In this document: piece by piece, positions 46,140 through 54,231 of the stretch
Position numbering within the stretch: the first letter of the stretch is position 1
Layout of the letters: every line of letters begins with the position of its first letter
Source of the DNA: Streptomyces chumphonensis
GTDB lineage: Bacteria > Actinomycetota > Actinomycetes > Streptomycetales > Streptomycetaceae
Direction of reading: 5' to 3'
NCBI RefSeq assembly: GCF_014779715.1
Contig: NZ_JACXYU010000007.1
Location: 124,001-188,000 of the forward strand
Length of the DNA stretch: 64,000 nucleotides
Translations under genes and position numbers: made by a program
Notes under the pieces: generated by a model
Database searches by the model: none
Told to the model about the DNA's origin: nothing
What the model saw: the letters and a program-made list of their open reading frames with translations, nothing else

Positions 46140-46841
46140 ATGTCTAGACCAATTCTTGAGGTGATCGCGCTCTCCGCCGACGACGCGGTGGCGGCGGAAG
46201 CGGGCGGGGCCGACCGCCTCGAACTGGTCACCGACATCGCCGCGGACGGCCTGACCCCGTCCCTGGAGACCTTCACCGCCGTCCGCGACGCCGTCCGCAT
46301 CCCCGTGCGCGTCATGCTGCGCGCCACCGACGGCTTCGCGGCGGGCAACGCCGTCGAACGCGCCGCCCTGCGCGACCGGGCCGCGGCCCTGCGCGCCGCC
46401 GGGGCGGAGGAGTTCGTGCTCGGCTTCCTCGACGAGACCGGCGGCCCGGACCTGCCCGCCGTCCGGAGCCTGCTCGACGTCCTGCACGGCTGCCGCTGGA
46501 CGTTCCACCGCGCCATCGACCACAGCACCGACCGGGCCGCCCTGCGCAAGGCGCTCACCGAGCTGCCCGGCCTGGACGGCTACCTCACCGCCGGTGCGGC
46601 CGACGGCGTCACGGCCGGCCTCGACGTCCTGCGGGCCGAGGCGCGGCGCTCGGCCCGGGGCGACCTGGGCTACGAGGCACGCGTCATGGCGGGCGGCGGA
46701 CTGTCCCTCCCGCACGTCCCGATCCTGCGCGACGCGGGGGTCGACGCCTTCCACATCGGCGGCGCCGCACGGCCGGGCGGCTGGTCGGCACCGGTCGAGG
46801 CCCCCGCCGTCCGGCAGTGGCGCACGGTCCTGGACGCCTGA
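46140..46841 (+). CDS. cutC: CutC-family protein
   Basis: 233 residues, TIM-barrel. LEVIALSADDAVAAEAGGADRLEL, VMLRATDGF, EEFVLGFLDETG, TFHRAIDH, VMAGGGLSL and AFHIGGAAR are the CutC blocks. The family was named for copper homeostasis, although its enzymatic role is unsettled. The leader and start codon overlap ACATGTCTAGACCAAT, a partial match (12 of 16) to the DasR element, listed as a weak regulatory candidate in the findings. Confidence 0.88.
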   Translation: MSRPILEVIALSADDAVAAEAGGADRLELVTDIAADGLTPSLETFTAVRDAVRIPVRVMLRATDGFAAGNAVERAALRDRAAALRAAGAEEFVLGFLDETGGPDLPAVRSLLDVLHGCRWTFHRAIDHSTDRAALRKALTELPGLDGYLTAGAADGVTAGLDVLRAEARRSARGDLGYEARVMAGGGLSLPHVPILRDAGVDAFHIGGAARPGGWSAPVEAPAVRQWRTVLDA

Positions 46842-46913
46842 CGGCCGCCCCGGAGCGGCGCACGTCGACCGCCCGGCCGGTCCGTACACCGCCGGCCGGT
46901 GGGCGGGCCCGCG

Positions 46914-47147
46914 TCAGCGCCGGTGGGGGCGGTGCGCGGCGGGGTGCTGCGCCTCGTCCGTCTCGCCCAGCACCGCCACGCGGAACGCCGAGGAGACGAA
47001 GACGCGGACCGCCCGCAGCGCGTTGCCGAGCCGGTGCGGCGGATGGTGCTCGGTGGGGCCGACCGCGGTGGCGCCCTGCGCCCGTGACGGCGACCGACCG
47101 CCGTCACCCGGTCCGCCCATCGCGGGGGTAACCGATGCGGTACTCAT
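46914..47147 (-). CDS. Small hypothetical protein
   Basis: 77 residues. N-terminal half disordered (Ser/Gly/Pro), then HHPPHRLGNALRAVRVFVSS and an amphipathic FRVAVLGETDEAQ, closing in His/Arg. The Leu-Arg-Val-Phe-Val stretch could be a short helix. Not recognised. ATG chosen for codon composition; a longer in-frame start is possible. It diverges from the HelD-like gene. Confidence 0.45.
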   Translation of the reverse strand: MSTASVTPAMGGPGDGGRSPSRAQGATAVGPTEHHPPHRLGNALRAVRVFVSSAFRVAVLGETDEAQHPAAHRPHRR

Positions 47148-47294
47148 GCCACCAGCATGCGCGGCGCACGCCCCGCGACACATCGGCCGAAGGTCCCGTC
47201 CCCCCGCTGGCGCACCCCCACCGACGGGTGTAGGGGCCCTGGGGCCCGAGGAGCCGGCCGCCGCCGGGGCGGGCTCGCCCGGACACCGACGGCC

Positions 47295-47340
47295 GACGAG
47301 CCCGTACCCGGGCGGCGGACGAGCCTGTACCCGGGCGGCG
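47295..47340. repeat. Tandem pair of 23-bp repeats in the HelD leader region
   Basis: GACGAGCC then CGTACCCGGGCGGCG (47295-47317) is followed directly by a second copy with one mismatch (47318-47340). Each contains the palindrome CCCGGG. The surrounding gap 47148-47482 otherwise holds the presumed promoter and a ribosome site GGAGG at 47469; no gene supported. Confidence 0.6.
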
Positions 47341-47482
47341 GACGCCGGCGCAATCCGTTCGTCCGGACGGCGGGAGGCGGGTATGCTCGCGCGTCTTGCC
47401 GCCTCCCGGTCCGGGGAGGACCGCGTCCGGTCGGAACCGGACGCCTCCCACCCGCACCGCAGACCACCGGAGGCCCCTCCCC

Positions 47483-49516
47483 GTGCCCGCCCCCGCCGAG
47501 GGCCCGCTCCACGCCGAGCAGGCCCACCTCACCGCGTCCCGAACCGCCCTGCGCACCATGCGCGCCGACGTCGAAGCCCTCGACATCCGCGACGTGGCCG
47601 CCAACTGGGTGAACGCCGCCGTCCTCCAGACCCAGGTCGGCGAGCGCATCGCCGCCCTCGCCGACCTGGCCCACACCCCGCTGTTCTTCGGCCGCCTCGA
47701 CTACGGGGGCGGCGACCACGCCGGCCACCGCTACTACATCGGACGCCGACACGTCCACGACGCGGCGGGCGACCCCATGGTCGTCGACTGGCGCGCCCCC
47801 GTGTCCCAGCCGTTCTACCGGGCCTCCCGGCGCGACCCGCAGCACGTCGCGCTGCGCCGCCGCTTCGGCTACACCGCCGGGGAGCTGACCGCCTACGAGG
47901 ACGAGCACCTCACCGACCCCGCAGCCGCCGACGCGCCGGCCGGCGCGCTCCTCCAGCGGGAGATCGAACGGCCCCGCGTCGGCCCCATGCGCGACATCGT
48001 CGCCACCATCCAGCCCGAGCAGGACGAGATCGTCCGCGCCGGCGTCGAGGGCACCGTGTGCGTGCAGGGCGCCCCCGGCACCGGCAAGACGGCCGTCGGC
48101 CTGCACCGCGTCGCCTTCCTGCTCTACGCCCACCGGGAGCGGCTGGCCCGCACCGGCACCCTCGTCATCGGCCCGAACGCGTCGTTCCTGCGCTACATCG
48201 AGCAGGTGCTCCCCGCGCTCGGCGAACTCCAGGTGCGGCAGTCCACCGTCGACGCGCTGGTGGCCCACGTCCCCGTGCGCGCCGAGGACGACGCGCGGGC
48301 GGCGGCCGTCAAGGGCGACGCCCGCATGGCGGAGGTGCTGCGCCGCGCCCTGTGGTCCCACGTCGGCGAGCCGGACGCACCCTGCGTCGTCGTGCGCGGC
48401 TCCCGGCGGTGGCGCGTCGCCACCGACGAACTGTCCGCCGTCGTCGCCGAACTCCGCGAGCGCGGCATCCGCTACGGCGCCGCCCGCGAGGCCCTGCCCC
48501 AACGCATCGCGCACGCCGTCCTCGTCCGCATGGAACGCGCCGGGGAGGCCCCCGACGACCGGACGCAGAACGCCGTCGCCCGCGACGCCGCCGTCAAGGC
48601 GACGGTGAAGTCCCTCTGGCCACCCGTCGACCCCGCCAAACTCGTCCTGCGGCTCCTCTCCGACGAGGGCTTCCTCGCCACCCACGCCGACGGCCTCCTC
48701 ACCGCCGACGAGCAGAAGGCCGTGCTGTGGCCGAAGCCGGCGCGCGGCGTGAAGTCCGCGCCCTGGACCCCGGCCGACGCCGTCCTCGTCGACGAGGCGA
48801 GCGACCTCGTCAGCCGCACGCCCTCCCTCGGCCACGTCGTCCTGGACGAGGCGCAGGACCTCTCGCCCATGCAGTACCGGGCCGTCGGACGCCGCTGCTC
48901 CACCGGCTCCGCGACCGTCCTCGGCGACCTCGCCCAGGGCACCACCCCCTGGTCGACCGCCGGTTGGGCCGAAGCCCTCGCCCACCTCGGCAAGCCCGAC
49001 GCCGCCGTGGAGGAACTGACGCGCGGCTTCCGCGTCCCCCGGCACGTCATCGACTACGCCTCCCGCCTGCTGCCCGCCATCGCCCCCGAACTGGCCCCCG
49101 CCACCTCCGTCCGCGAGTCCCCCGGCGACTTCGCCGTCCGCCCCGTCCCCGCGGCCGAACTGACCGACGCCGTCGTGGCCGCCTGCCGCGAAGCCCTCAC
49201 CCGCGAAGGCTCGGTCGGCCTCATCGCCGCCGCCGCCCGCCTCCCCGCACTGACCGCGGCCCTCGACGCCGCCGGGCTGCCGTACCTCGACCCCGGCGAG
49301 GAGACCACCCCCACCGCCCGTCTCACCCTCGTCCCCGCCACCCTCGCGAAGGGCCTGGAGTACGACTCCGTCGTCCTCGACGAACCCGCCGCCATCGTCG
49401 ACGGCGAACCCGACACCCGCACCGGCCTGCGCCGCCTCTACGTCACCCTCACCCGCGCCGTCACCGCCCTCACCGTCCTCCACGCCACCCCCCTCCCGCA
49501 GGAGTTGGCCGACTGA
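47483..49516 (+). CDS. HelD-like UvrD/Rep-superfamily ATPase
   Basis: 677 residues from GTG with GGAGG nine bases upstream. An N-terminal helical arm (LTASRTALRTMRADVEALD) and YYIGRRHVHDAAGDPMVVDWRAPVS are the HelD signature, then Walker A GAPGTGKTA (about 196-204), Walker B VVLDEAQDLS (about 453-462), GDLAQGTTPW and the closing LVPATLAKGLEYDSVVLDEP. HelD removes or recycles RNA polymerase stalled on DNA; some actinobacterial forms (HelR) protect against rifampicin. I looked for the inverted repeat typical of rifampicin-associated elements upstream and found none. Confidence 0.9.
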   Translation: MPAPAEGPLHAEQAHLTASRTALRTMRADVEALDIRDVAANWVNAAVLQTQVGERIAALADLAHTPLFFGRLDYGGGDHAGHRYYIGRRHVHDAAGDPMVVDWRAPVSQPFYRASRRDPQHVALRRRFGYTAGELTAYEDEHLTDPAAADAPAGALLQREIERPRVGPMRDIVATIQPEQDEIVRAGVEGTVCVQGAPGTGKTAVGLHRVAFLLYAHRERLARTGTLVIGPNASFLRYIEQVLPALGELQVRQSTVDALVAHVPVRAEDDARAAAVKGDARMAEVLRRALWSHVGEPDAPCVVVRGSRRWRVATDELSAVVAELRERGIRYGAAREALPQRIAHAVLVRMERAGEAPDDRTQNAVARDAAVKATVKSLWPPVDPAKLVLRLLSDEGFLATHADGLLTADEQKAVLWPKPARGVKSAPWTPADAVLVDEASDLVSRTPSLGHVVLDEAQDLSPMQYRAVGRRCSTGSATVLGDLAQGTTPWSTAGWAEALAHLGKPDAAVEELTRGFRVPRHVIDYASRLLPAIAPELAPATSVRESPGDFAVRPVPAAELTDAVVAACREALTREGSVGLIAAAARLPALTAALDAAGLPYLDPGEETTPTARLTLVPATLAKGLEYDSVVLDEPAAIVDGEPDTRTGLRRLYVTLTRAVTALTVLHATPLPQELAD

Positions 49517-49685
49517 CGCCTCTGGACACCCCTTCCCCGCGATCAGCACGGCCCCTCACGGGCGAGGTCGGCAAGCGTGTCGATCTGCCTCCTTGCCGAG
49601 GACGCGCTTGATCAGGCCATGGACTTGACCGCTGCGGGACGGTCCTTCTCAACTGGCCGCAAGCGGCCCGGCAAAGGAGATGGCG

Positions 49686-49949
49686 ATGGCGTTACGGTTC
49701 GTCGGGATGGACCCGAACACCGGTGGTGAGGGATCACCGACCGTGTGGGTGGAAGAGGAGAGTGCGGACGTCGTTCTTCAGGGTGAGGAGGCCGACGAAC
49801 TTCTCCTGGCCCTGGTGGGTTCGACACAGTGGGTTCCCGGCCACACTCTCGGCGTCCCGGCTCACGAGCGTGTCATCCGAATCCCGGCCCGTATGGTGCC
49901 GATCCTGAGGGAGGCGTGTGATGTCGCTGAGCACCGCGACGTTCGCTGA
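49686..49949 (+). CDS. Small acidic protein with a TTA codon at position 3
   Basis: 87 residues. ALRFVGMDPNTGGEGSPTVWVEEESADVVLQGEEADELL (by its ends ALRFV and ADELL) then VPAHERVIRIPARMVPILREAC. Small acidic partners of this kind precede DUF6879 genes in Streptomyces; function unknown. Codon 3 is TTA (49692-49694), so expression should depend on bldA. ATG 49686 chosen since AAAGGAG is six bases before it (49680 also possible). Its end overlaps the DUF6879 gene by 29 bases. Confidence 0.8.
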   Translation: MALRFVGMDPNTGGEGSPTVWVEEESADVVLQGEEADELLLALVGSTQWVPGHTLGVPAHERVIRIPARMVPILREACDVAEHRDVR

Positions 49950-50451
49950 ACTGCTCGCCGCGACTCGGCATAGTGCTGTTCACCTGGAGATGCGGGACTC
50001 CTACGCGGTGGGGGACGAGGCCGAGGACTATGAGACGTTCCTGCGGACCGGCGTCGCCAACACCGACCCGACGCAATCGTTCTGGCCGCAGTGGATGCCG
50101 CTGGTGATCGAGGCCGTCGACCGCGGCGTAGTGATGCGCCGCGCACGAATCGTCTCCGAACCGGTCACCGACTACATCCGCTACGAGCATGCCATCACGC
50201 AGCTGAACCGGCAGGCGGGAGAGGAAGTGCGTTGGCTGCCCCGTCGTCACGCGAGCGACATCCCGCTTCCGGGGAACGACTTCTGGCTGTTGGATGACCG
50301 GATCGTGCAGTTCAACCACTGGACCGGTGACGGCGACTGGGCTACCCCGCCCAAGGAACGCACCGACGATCCCGCAGTGGCCGCGCTGTGCTCGCGCGCC
50401 TTCGCCGTGGTGTGGGAGCGTGCGATCCCGCACGAGAAGTACTCCGTCTGA
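49921..50451 (+). CDS. DUF6879 protein
   Basis: 176 residues. AVHLEMRDSYAV, WPQWMPLVIEAVDRGVVMRRARIVSEPVTDYIRYEH (by its ends WPQWM and IRYEH), EVRWLPRRHASDIPLPGND and FWLLDDRIVQFNHW match the DUF6879 family, found beside Scr1-type regulators and often close to small acidic proteins. The role is unknown; the fold is probably a compact ligand- or protein-binding domain. GGGAGG lies six bases before the ATG. It is between the TTA gene and the regulator in a likely single transcript. Confidence 0.85.
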   Translation: MSLSTATFAELLAATRHSAVHLEMRDSYAVGDEAEDYETFLRTGVANTDPTQSFWPQWMPLVIEAVDRGVVMRRARIVSEPVTDYIRYEHAITQLNRQAGEEVRWLPRRHASDIPLPGNDFWLLDDRIVQFNHWTGDGDWATPPKERTDDPAVAALCSRAFAVVWERAIPHEKYSV

Positions 50452-50470
50452 TTCAGCAACCGGACAGCCC

Positions 50471-51319
50471 GTGCCCGCTTCCCCCTCCTCCAGCGCCCAA
50501 GCCGCACGCGAAGCTCTCGCCGTGCGGCTGGCTCATCTGATGAGAGACGCCGGGGTCAGCGGGCGCGAGCTGTCCTCCCGGTGCCGCTGGCATCCGGCCA
50601 AGACCTCCCGCATTCTCCACGCGAAGGCTGTGCCCTCCGATGCCGACATCCGTGCCTGGTGCACGGCGTGCGGCGCCGACGAACAGGTCGACGATCTCAT
50701 CGCTGTCGCACGGGCGGTGGAGTCGATGTACATGGAATGGCGGCGTCTGCACCGCCACGGAATGCGTCGGGTTCAGGAGGACGTCCTCACCCGCAATGCT
50801 GCCGCTCGCCTCTGCCGCGCCTACACCTCCAACGTCATTCCGGGCTTCTTCCAGACCGCGCCCTATGCCGAAGCCCTGATGCACGCCATCACGGACTTCC
50901 AGGGGACCCCCGACGACGTCACTCAGGCTGTTGCTGCTCGGCTGGCCCGGAGCCGATACCTATACCAAGGCGGTCATCGCTTCGTCGTCCTCCTCGAAGA
51001 ATGGGTGCTCCACTCGCGTATCGGCACCGTCGAGACGATGGCAGGCCGACTTCAACACTTGTTCACGGTGATGCCGCTGCCCTCCGTCTCCCTCGGCATC
51101 ATTCCGCAGGCGGCGCAGCGGACGGTATGGCCGCTGGAGGCGTTCTACCTCTACGACGACCGGCACACCGTCGTCGAAACGCTGACCGCAGGCATTCATG
51201 TCCGCCAGCCTCGGGAGCTCGCTGACTACGCCCGTGCCTTCACCCGCCTGTCCGGTATGGCCGTTCACGGCCATGCGGCTCGCGCGCTCATCCGGGCCGC
51301 ACTCGAGTCACTTGGGTGA
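50471..51319 (+). CDS. Scr1-type XRE regulator (DUF5753)
   Basis: 282 residues from GTG. The HTH is about 15-75 (LAHLMRDAGVSGRELSSRC, SKTSRILHAKA-like AKTSRILHAKA). The DUF5753 ligand-like domain follows: NVIPGFFQTAPYAEALM, GHRFVVLLEEWVLHSRIG, VMPLPSVSLGIIPQAAQR and GIHVRQPRELADYARAFTRL. It probably regulates its own operon with DUF6879 as partner instead of a DUF397. No DUF397 gene follows. Confidence 0.85.
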   Translation: MPASPSSSAQAAREALAVRLAHLMRDAGVSGRELSSRCRWHPAKTSRILHAKAVPSDADIRAWCTACGADEQVDDLIAVARAVESMYMEWRRLHRHGMRRVQEDVLTRNAAARLCRAYTSNVIPGFFQTAPYAEALMHAITDFQGTPDDVTQAVAARLARSRYLYQGGHRFVVLLEEWVLHSRIGTVETMAGRLQHLFTVMPLPSVSLGIIPQAAQRTVWPLEAFYLYDDRHTVVETLTAGIHVRQPRELADYARAFTRLSGMAVHGHAARALIRAALESLG

Positions 51320-51394
51320 TGGCGGCGCAATCATCCGCAACATGGTTGAGCCTCGTCGCCACGTGTCCATAGCGTCAGTGGTCCCGCCGAGCGC

Positions 51395-51958
51395 TTGTGG
51401 TCGGCTTTCGCCGGTGCGCGAGGCGCTGATGGAGACTCGCCCTTGGTCCGGCCCTGGCTTCTCGCAGCGCTCCGCACGTGGGCCGCTCAACTGGCACCCT
51501 TGCACGCCGCCGGTTGGGCCCACGCGGACGTTCAGCCCACCAACACGCTCGTCACCGAGCACGGACGCGTGGCGGTCATCGACTACGCCTCGGCCTGCGG
51601 TCCCGGTACTCATCGGCGCCTGCCCTACCGTGGGGCGCTCACCCACACCACCGCTCCCGAGATCGCTGCGGCCATCCTCGACACCTCCTCGGACACGCAC
51701 ATTCAAGCGCAGCCGAGCGCCGACATCTGGAGCCTGGGCGCCTCCCTGTTCTGGTGCTGGACCGGCCACCGCCCTGTCGCCTACGACGACGTCACCGAGC
51801 GGCTGGAAAAGCTACGTGCGATCTCCAGGGGCACGACCTCGCCGTTGAGCGATCTCCGCCCCTGGTCCTTTCCCGCATTCGAGGAAGCCATCACCGCGTG
51901 CCTGGCTCCCGTCCCCGCCGATCGCCCCACTGCTGGTGAACTGGCCGACTCGTGGTGA
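51395..51958 (+). pseudogene. Protein-kinase C-lobe without an N-lobe, apparent remnant
   Basis: About 187 residues from TTG 51395. The catalytic loop HADVQPTN, the metal-binding Asp in IDYASA (DFG position), the APE motif TAPE, and DIWSLGASLF are present in order, so a Ser/Thr kinase C-lobe is evident. No glycine loop, Lys or helix C precede it: upstream in-frame sequence stops at 51347 and is preceded by the regulator gene. ATP would not be held normally. It is either a remnant or a scaffold protein. GTGA overlap with the following GNAT gene shows they remain linked. Confidence 0.75.
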
Positions 51959-52440
51959 TTCTGCGACCTCTTGTTCCCGAAGATGCCGCTGCCCTTCAGC
52001 ATGTCTACAGCGGCGCCTCCATCCGATTCACCACCGGAAGTGCACTCACCTACAGTCAGGCGCAACAGAAGATTCGCTCAGCGCTCGCAGAGACAGACGA
52101 GAGCCCCCGCACGCGGTGGAGTTGGGGCATCGTCGCCGACAACGTCTTGGTCGGCAAGATCGCTGTCAGGCGACGCTCCTGCCACACGGGTACGCTCAGG
52201 TACATTCTCTGCGAGGCGGCATGGGGTCACGGCTACGCCACCGAGGCAACGGAGCGGGCTGCGACCTTCGCCTTCACCGTGGTCCGCTTTGACCGACTGG
52301 AAGCCGAGCACCACCCCGCCAACCCCGCCTCCGGCCGTGTCTTGACGAAAGCCGGATTCCGCTACGTGGGGACCTCTGAGCGGTGCATGGGGGGCGGGGC
52401 CGTCCTGCCGTATCCGACCTACGTGTTGCTGCGCATGTGA
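51955..52440 (+). CDS. GNAT acetyltransferase
   Basis: 161 residues, overlapping the kinase remnant by GTGA (GTG 51952 also possible). VILRPLVPEDAAALQHVY is the first strand; GYATEATERAATFAFTVV, the acetyl-CoA loop with GHGYATEA; LEAEHHPANPASGRVLTKAGFRYVGT closes in the RimJ/RimL manner. It probably acetylates an amine or N-terminus. Codon choice is less GC-biased than in neighbours (CTT, GTT, ATT), consistent with foreign origin. Confidence 0.83.
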   Translation: MILRPLVPEDAAALQHVYSGASIRFTTGSALTYSQAQQKIRSALAETDESPRTRWSWGIVADNVLVGKIAVRRRSCHTGTLRYILCEAAWGHGYATEATERAATFAFTVVRFDRLEAEHHPANPASGRVLTKAGFRYVGTSERCMGGGAVLPYPTYVLLRM

Positions 52441-52461
52441 GGTGGCGCGGGGGCGGAGTGC

Positions 52462-52654
52462 CTATGCCGGGGGTGTGGAGAGTTCGGCCCAGACCGTCTT
52501 GCCCGGTGCTGCGGGGCGGGGGCGTGTGCCCCAGGCCGAGGCGAGTTGAGAGACGAGGAACAGTCCCCGGCCGCCCTCGGTATCGTCAGGCGGCTGCCGA
52601 CCGGACAGCTCCGGCAGCCGCTCGTCCCGCGCGTCGCATGCGGAGTGACCTACC
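52462..52654 (-). pseudogene. 3' relic of an ATP-binding (HATPase, RsbW-like) gene
   Basis: On the - strand this region reads CDARDERLPELS, GGRGLFLVSQLASAWGTRP and PGKTVWAELS before a stop at 52462-52464. That is the last third of a Streptomyces regulatory ATPase domain (G box GGRGLFLV, then W-G-T-R and the final GKTVWAEL), as in the C-terminus of the 42.9-kb protein. No N-terminal part exists upstream: frame and family signal end near 52654, where the oppositely directed regulator begins. I read it as a truncated leftover cut by an earlier rearrangement. Confidence 0.72.
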
Positions 52655-52691
52655 GCGCGGGGCCGCGTTGGCGGCAGTGGAGGTGGCGTGG

Positions 52692-53530
52692 ATGAGCGAA
52701 GAGTCGACCGAAGACGGAACCCAGGCCGACCATGAGCCGAGTGCGGGCATCCTGTCCGTCTTCGGACGCCAACTCAAGCGATTCCGGCTGAGAGCAGGTA
52801 TGGAACGGGCCGAACTCGGCGCCGCGACCGGTTACTCGGTCTCCACCATCGCGTCCTACGAGCAGGGCCGCCGCATTCCACCGCCGACGTTCATCGACAA
52901 GGCCGACGAGGTTCTGGACGCGGGCGGCGTGCTGCTGGAGATGAAGGAGGAGGTCCGGCGGGCGCAGTATCCGCCGTTCTTCAGGGGCGCGGCGAAGCTG
53001 GAGGCGGAGGCCATGGAGGTACACGTCTACGCCAATCAGGCTCTGCCTGGACTGCTACAGACGGAGGAGTACGCCAAAGCCGTGTTCCGAATGAGGCGTC
53101 CGCTCCTGGACGAAGAAGTCGTGGAAGAGCGTGTGTTGGCCCGTATCGCTCGTCAGGACATCTTCTGCCGCAAGCTGCCCACCCTGATTTCGTGGTGGAG
53201 GAAGCGGCTCTGACGCGGCCCCTCGGTGGTCCTTCGGTGATGAGGGGACAGCTTGAGCAGGTCCTCCTACGTGGTCAGCTTCGCCATGTGGAAATGCAGA
53301 TCATGCCAACTGCCTGTGTAGAGCATGCGGCTTTGGCTGGACCGTTCACCTTGATCGAGACCAGAGATGAACGGAGGATCGCCTATGTGGAGGTGCTGAA
53401 GGAGAGCCGCCTGTACGCAGATCGCCGTGCGGTCAGGGAGATCGAGGAGTGTTACGGCATCCTTCGAGCTCAGGCTCTCAGCCCACGAGAGTCACTGGTG
53501 TACGTCGAGAAGCTGCTGGGAGAGCTATGA
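52692..53530 (+). pseudogene. Scr1-type XRE/DUF5753 regulator broken by a -1 frameshift
   Basis: The first frame (from ATG 52692) holds the HTH (FGRQLKRFRLRAGMERAELG, GYSVSTIASYEQGRRIPPP) and the first half of DUF5753 (NQALPGLLQTEEYAKAVF) and stops at 53211-53213. The second frame continues the same domain (VVEEAALTRPLGGPSVMRGQ through LRAQALSPRESLVYVEKLL) to 53530. The two join near 53190, where one base appears missing. No slippery heptamer is seen, so this is a mutation or a sequencing error. Its DUF397 partner follows intact. Confidence 0.85.
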
Positions 53531-53808
53531 GTGCCGCAGAAGCATGGCAGGCCATGTCCGCCTTGGCCTGGTTCAAGAGCAGCTACAGCAGTGGTGAGGG
53601 CGGGGAGTGCGTAGAGGTCGCGGTGGCCTGGCGCACATCCAGCTACAGCGGAAGCGCTGGCGGGGAGTGTGTCGAGGTGGCGGAGTGTCCCGGCACCGTG
53701 CACGTGCGGGACTCCAAGCGCCGGTCCGGGCCGGTGCTGTCGTCGACGCCGCAGGCGTGGGGCGCGTTCGTCGGCTTCACCTCCGAGGCCGGTCACGGGA
53801 GTACCTGA
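53527..53808 (+). CDS. DUF397 protein with an internally duplicated motif
   Basis: 93 residues, overlapping the regulator frame by ATGA. The DUF397 opening motif occurs twice in tandem: WFKSSYSSGEGGECVEVA (about 15-32) and WRTSSYSGSAGGECVEVA (about 35-52), followed by one normal end (VRDSKRRSGPVL, WGAFVGFT). A plain DUF397 has one copy. The extra copy probably arose by local duplication and could add a binding surface. Partner of the frameshifted regulator. Confidence 0.85.
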   Translation: MSAAEAWQAMSALAWFKSSYSSGEGGECVEVAVAWRTSSYSGSAGGECVEVAECPGTVHVRDSKRRSGPVLSSTPQAWGAFVGFTSEAGHGST

Positions 53809-53856
53809 GTATCCCGACGGATGTCCGGGGTGGCCGGTGTTCGGTGGGATGGGCGG

Positions 53857-54204
53857 ATGAGTGCTTCCTCGTCAGCGTCCGCAGCGGGTACCGGCGACGA
53901 CCGGAGGGCCGTGCCGTCGACCGTGCCGGTCCGGTCGGGGCGGCGGGCCCGGGTGACCGCCTCCGTGCTCGGGGCGGTGGTGGACGTGCCGCTGCTGGCC
54001 CTGGGGTTCGCGTTGGGCACCCATCCTTTCCTGCTCCTGTGCGCGCCGAGCCTGCTGTTCGTCCTCCTCGGGTGGGTCGTGCCGGATCAGCGCGGCGGGC
54101 GCGGGCTCGCCATCGCCGGGAGCGTCATGGCCGTCCTCGCGGCCCTGTTCTTCCTCGTGCTCTTCGGCATGCTGCTCTACCTGGGTGCGACGCTCGACAC
54201 CTGA
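53857..54204 (+). CDS. Small membrane protein of unknown function
   Basis: 115 residues. A Ser/Ala-rich cytoplasmic start (about 1-32) with a basic patch (RSGRRAR) and three hydrophobic segments, about 38-55, 60-76 and 84-113. No family recognised; this size class of DUF-type three-helix proteins is common near regulators. ATG chosen because the preceding reading is poor in coding signal; an upstream in-frame ATG exists at 53821. Confidence 0.6.
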   Translation: MSASSSASAAGTGDDRRAVPSTVPVRSGRRARVTASVLGAVVDVPLLALGFALGTHPFLLLCAPSLLFVLLGWVVPDQRGGRGLAIAGSVMAVLAALFFLVLFGMLLYLGATLDT

Positions 54205-54231
54205 GCGCGGTCCCGGGCGGGCGGCGCGGCC

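Noticed and set aside
53185..53200. A programmed -1 ribosomal frameshift in the XRE regulator.
   Set aside because: No X-XXY-YYZ slippery heptamer is seen and no downstream pairing region stands out; mutation or sequencing error is simpler.
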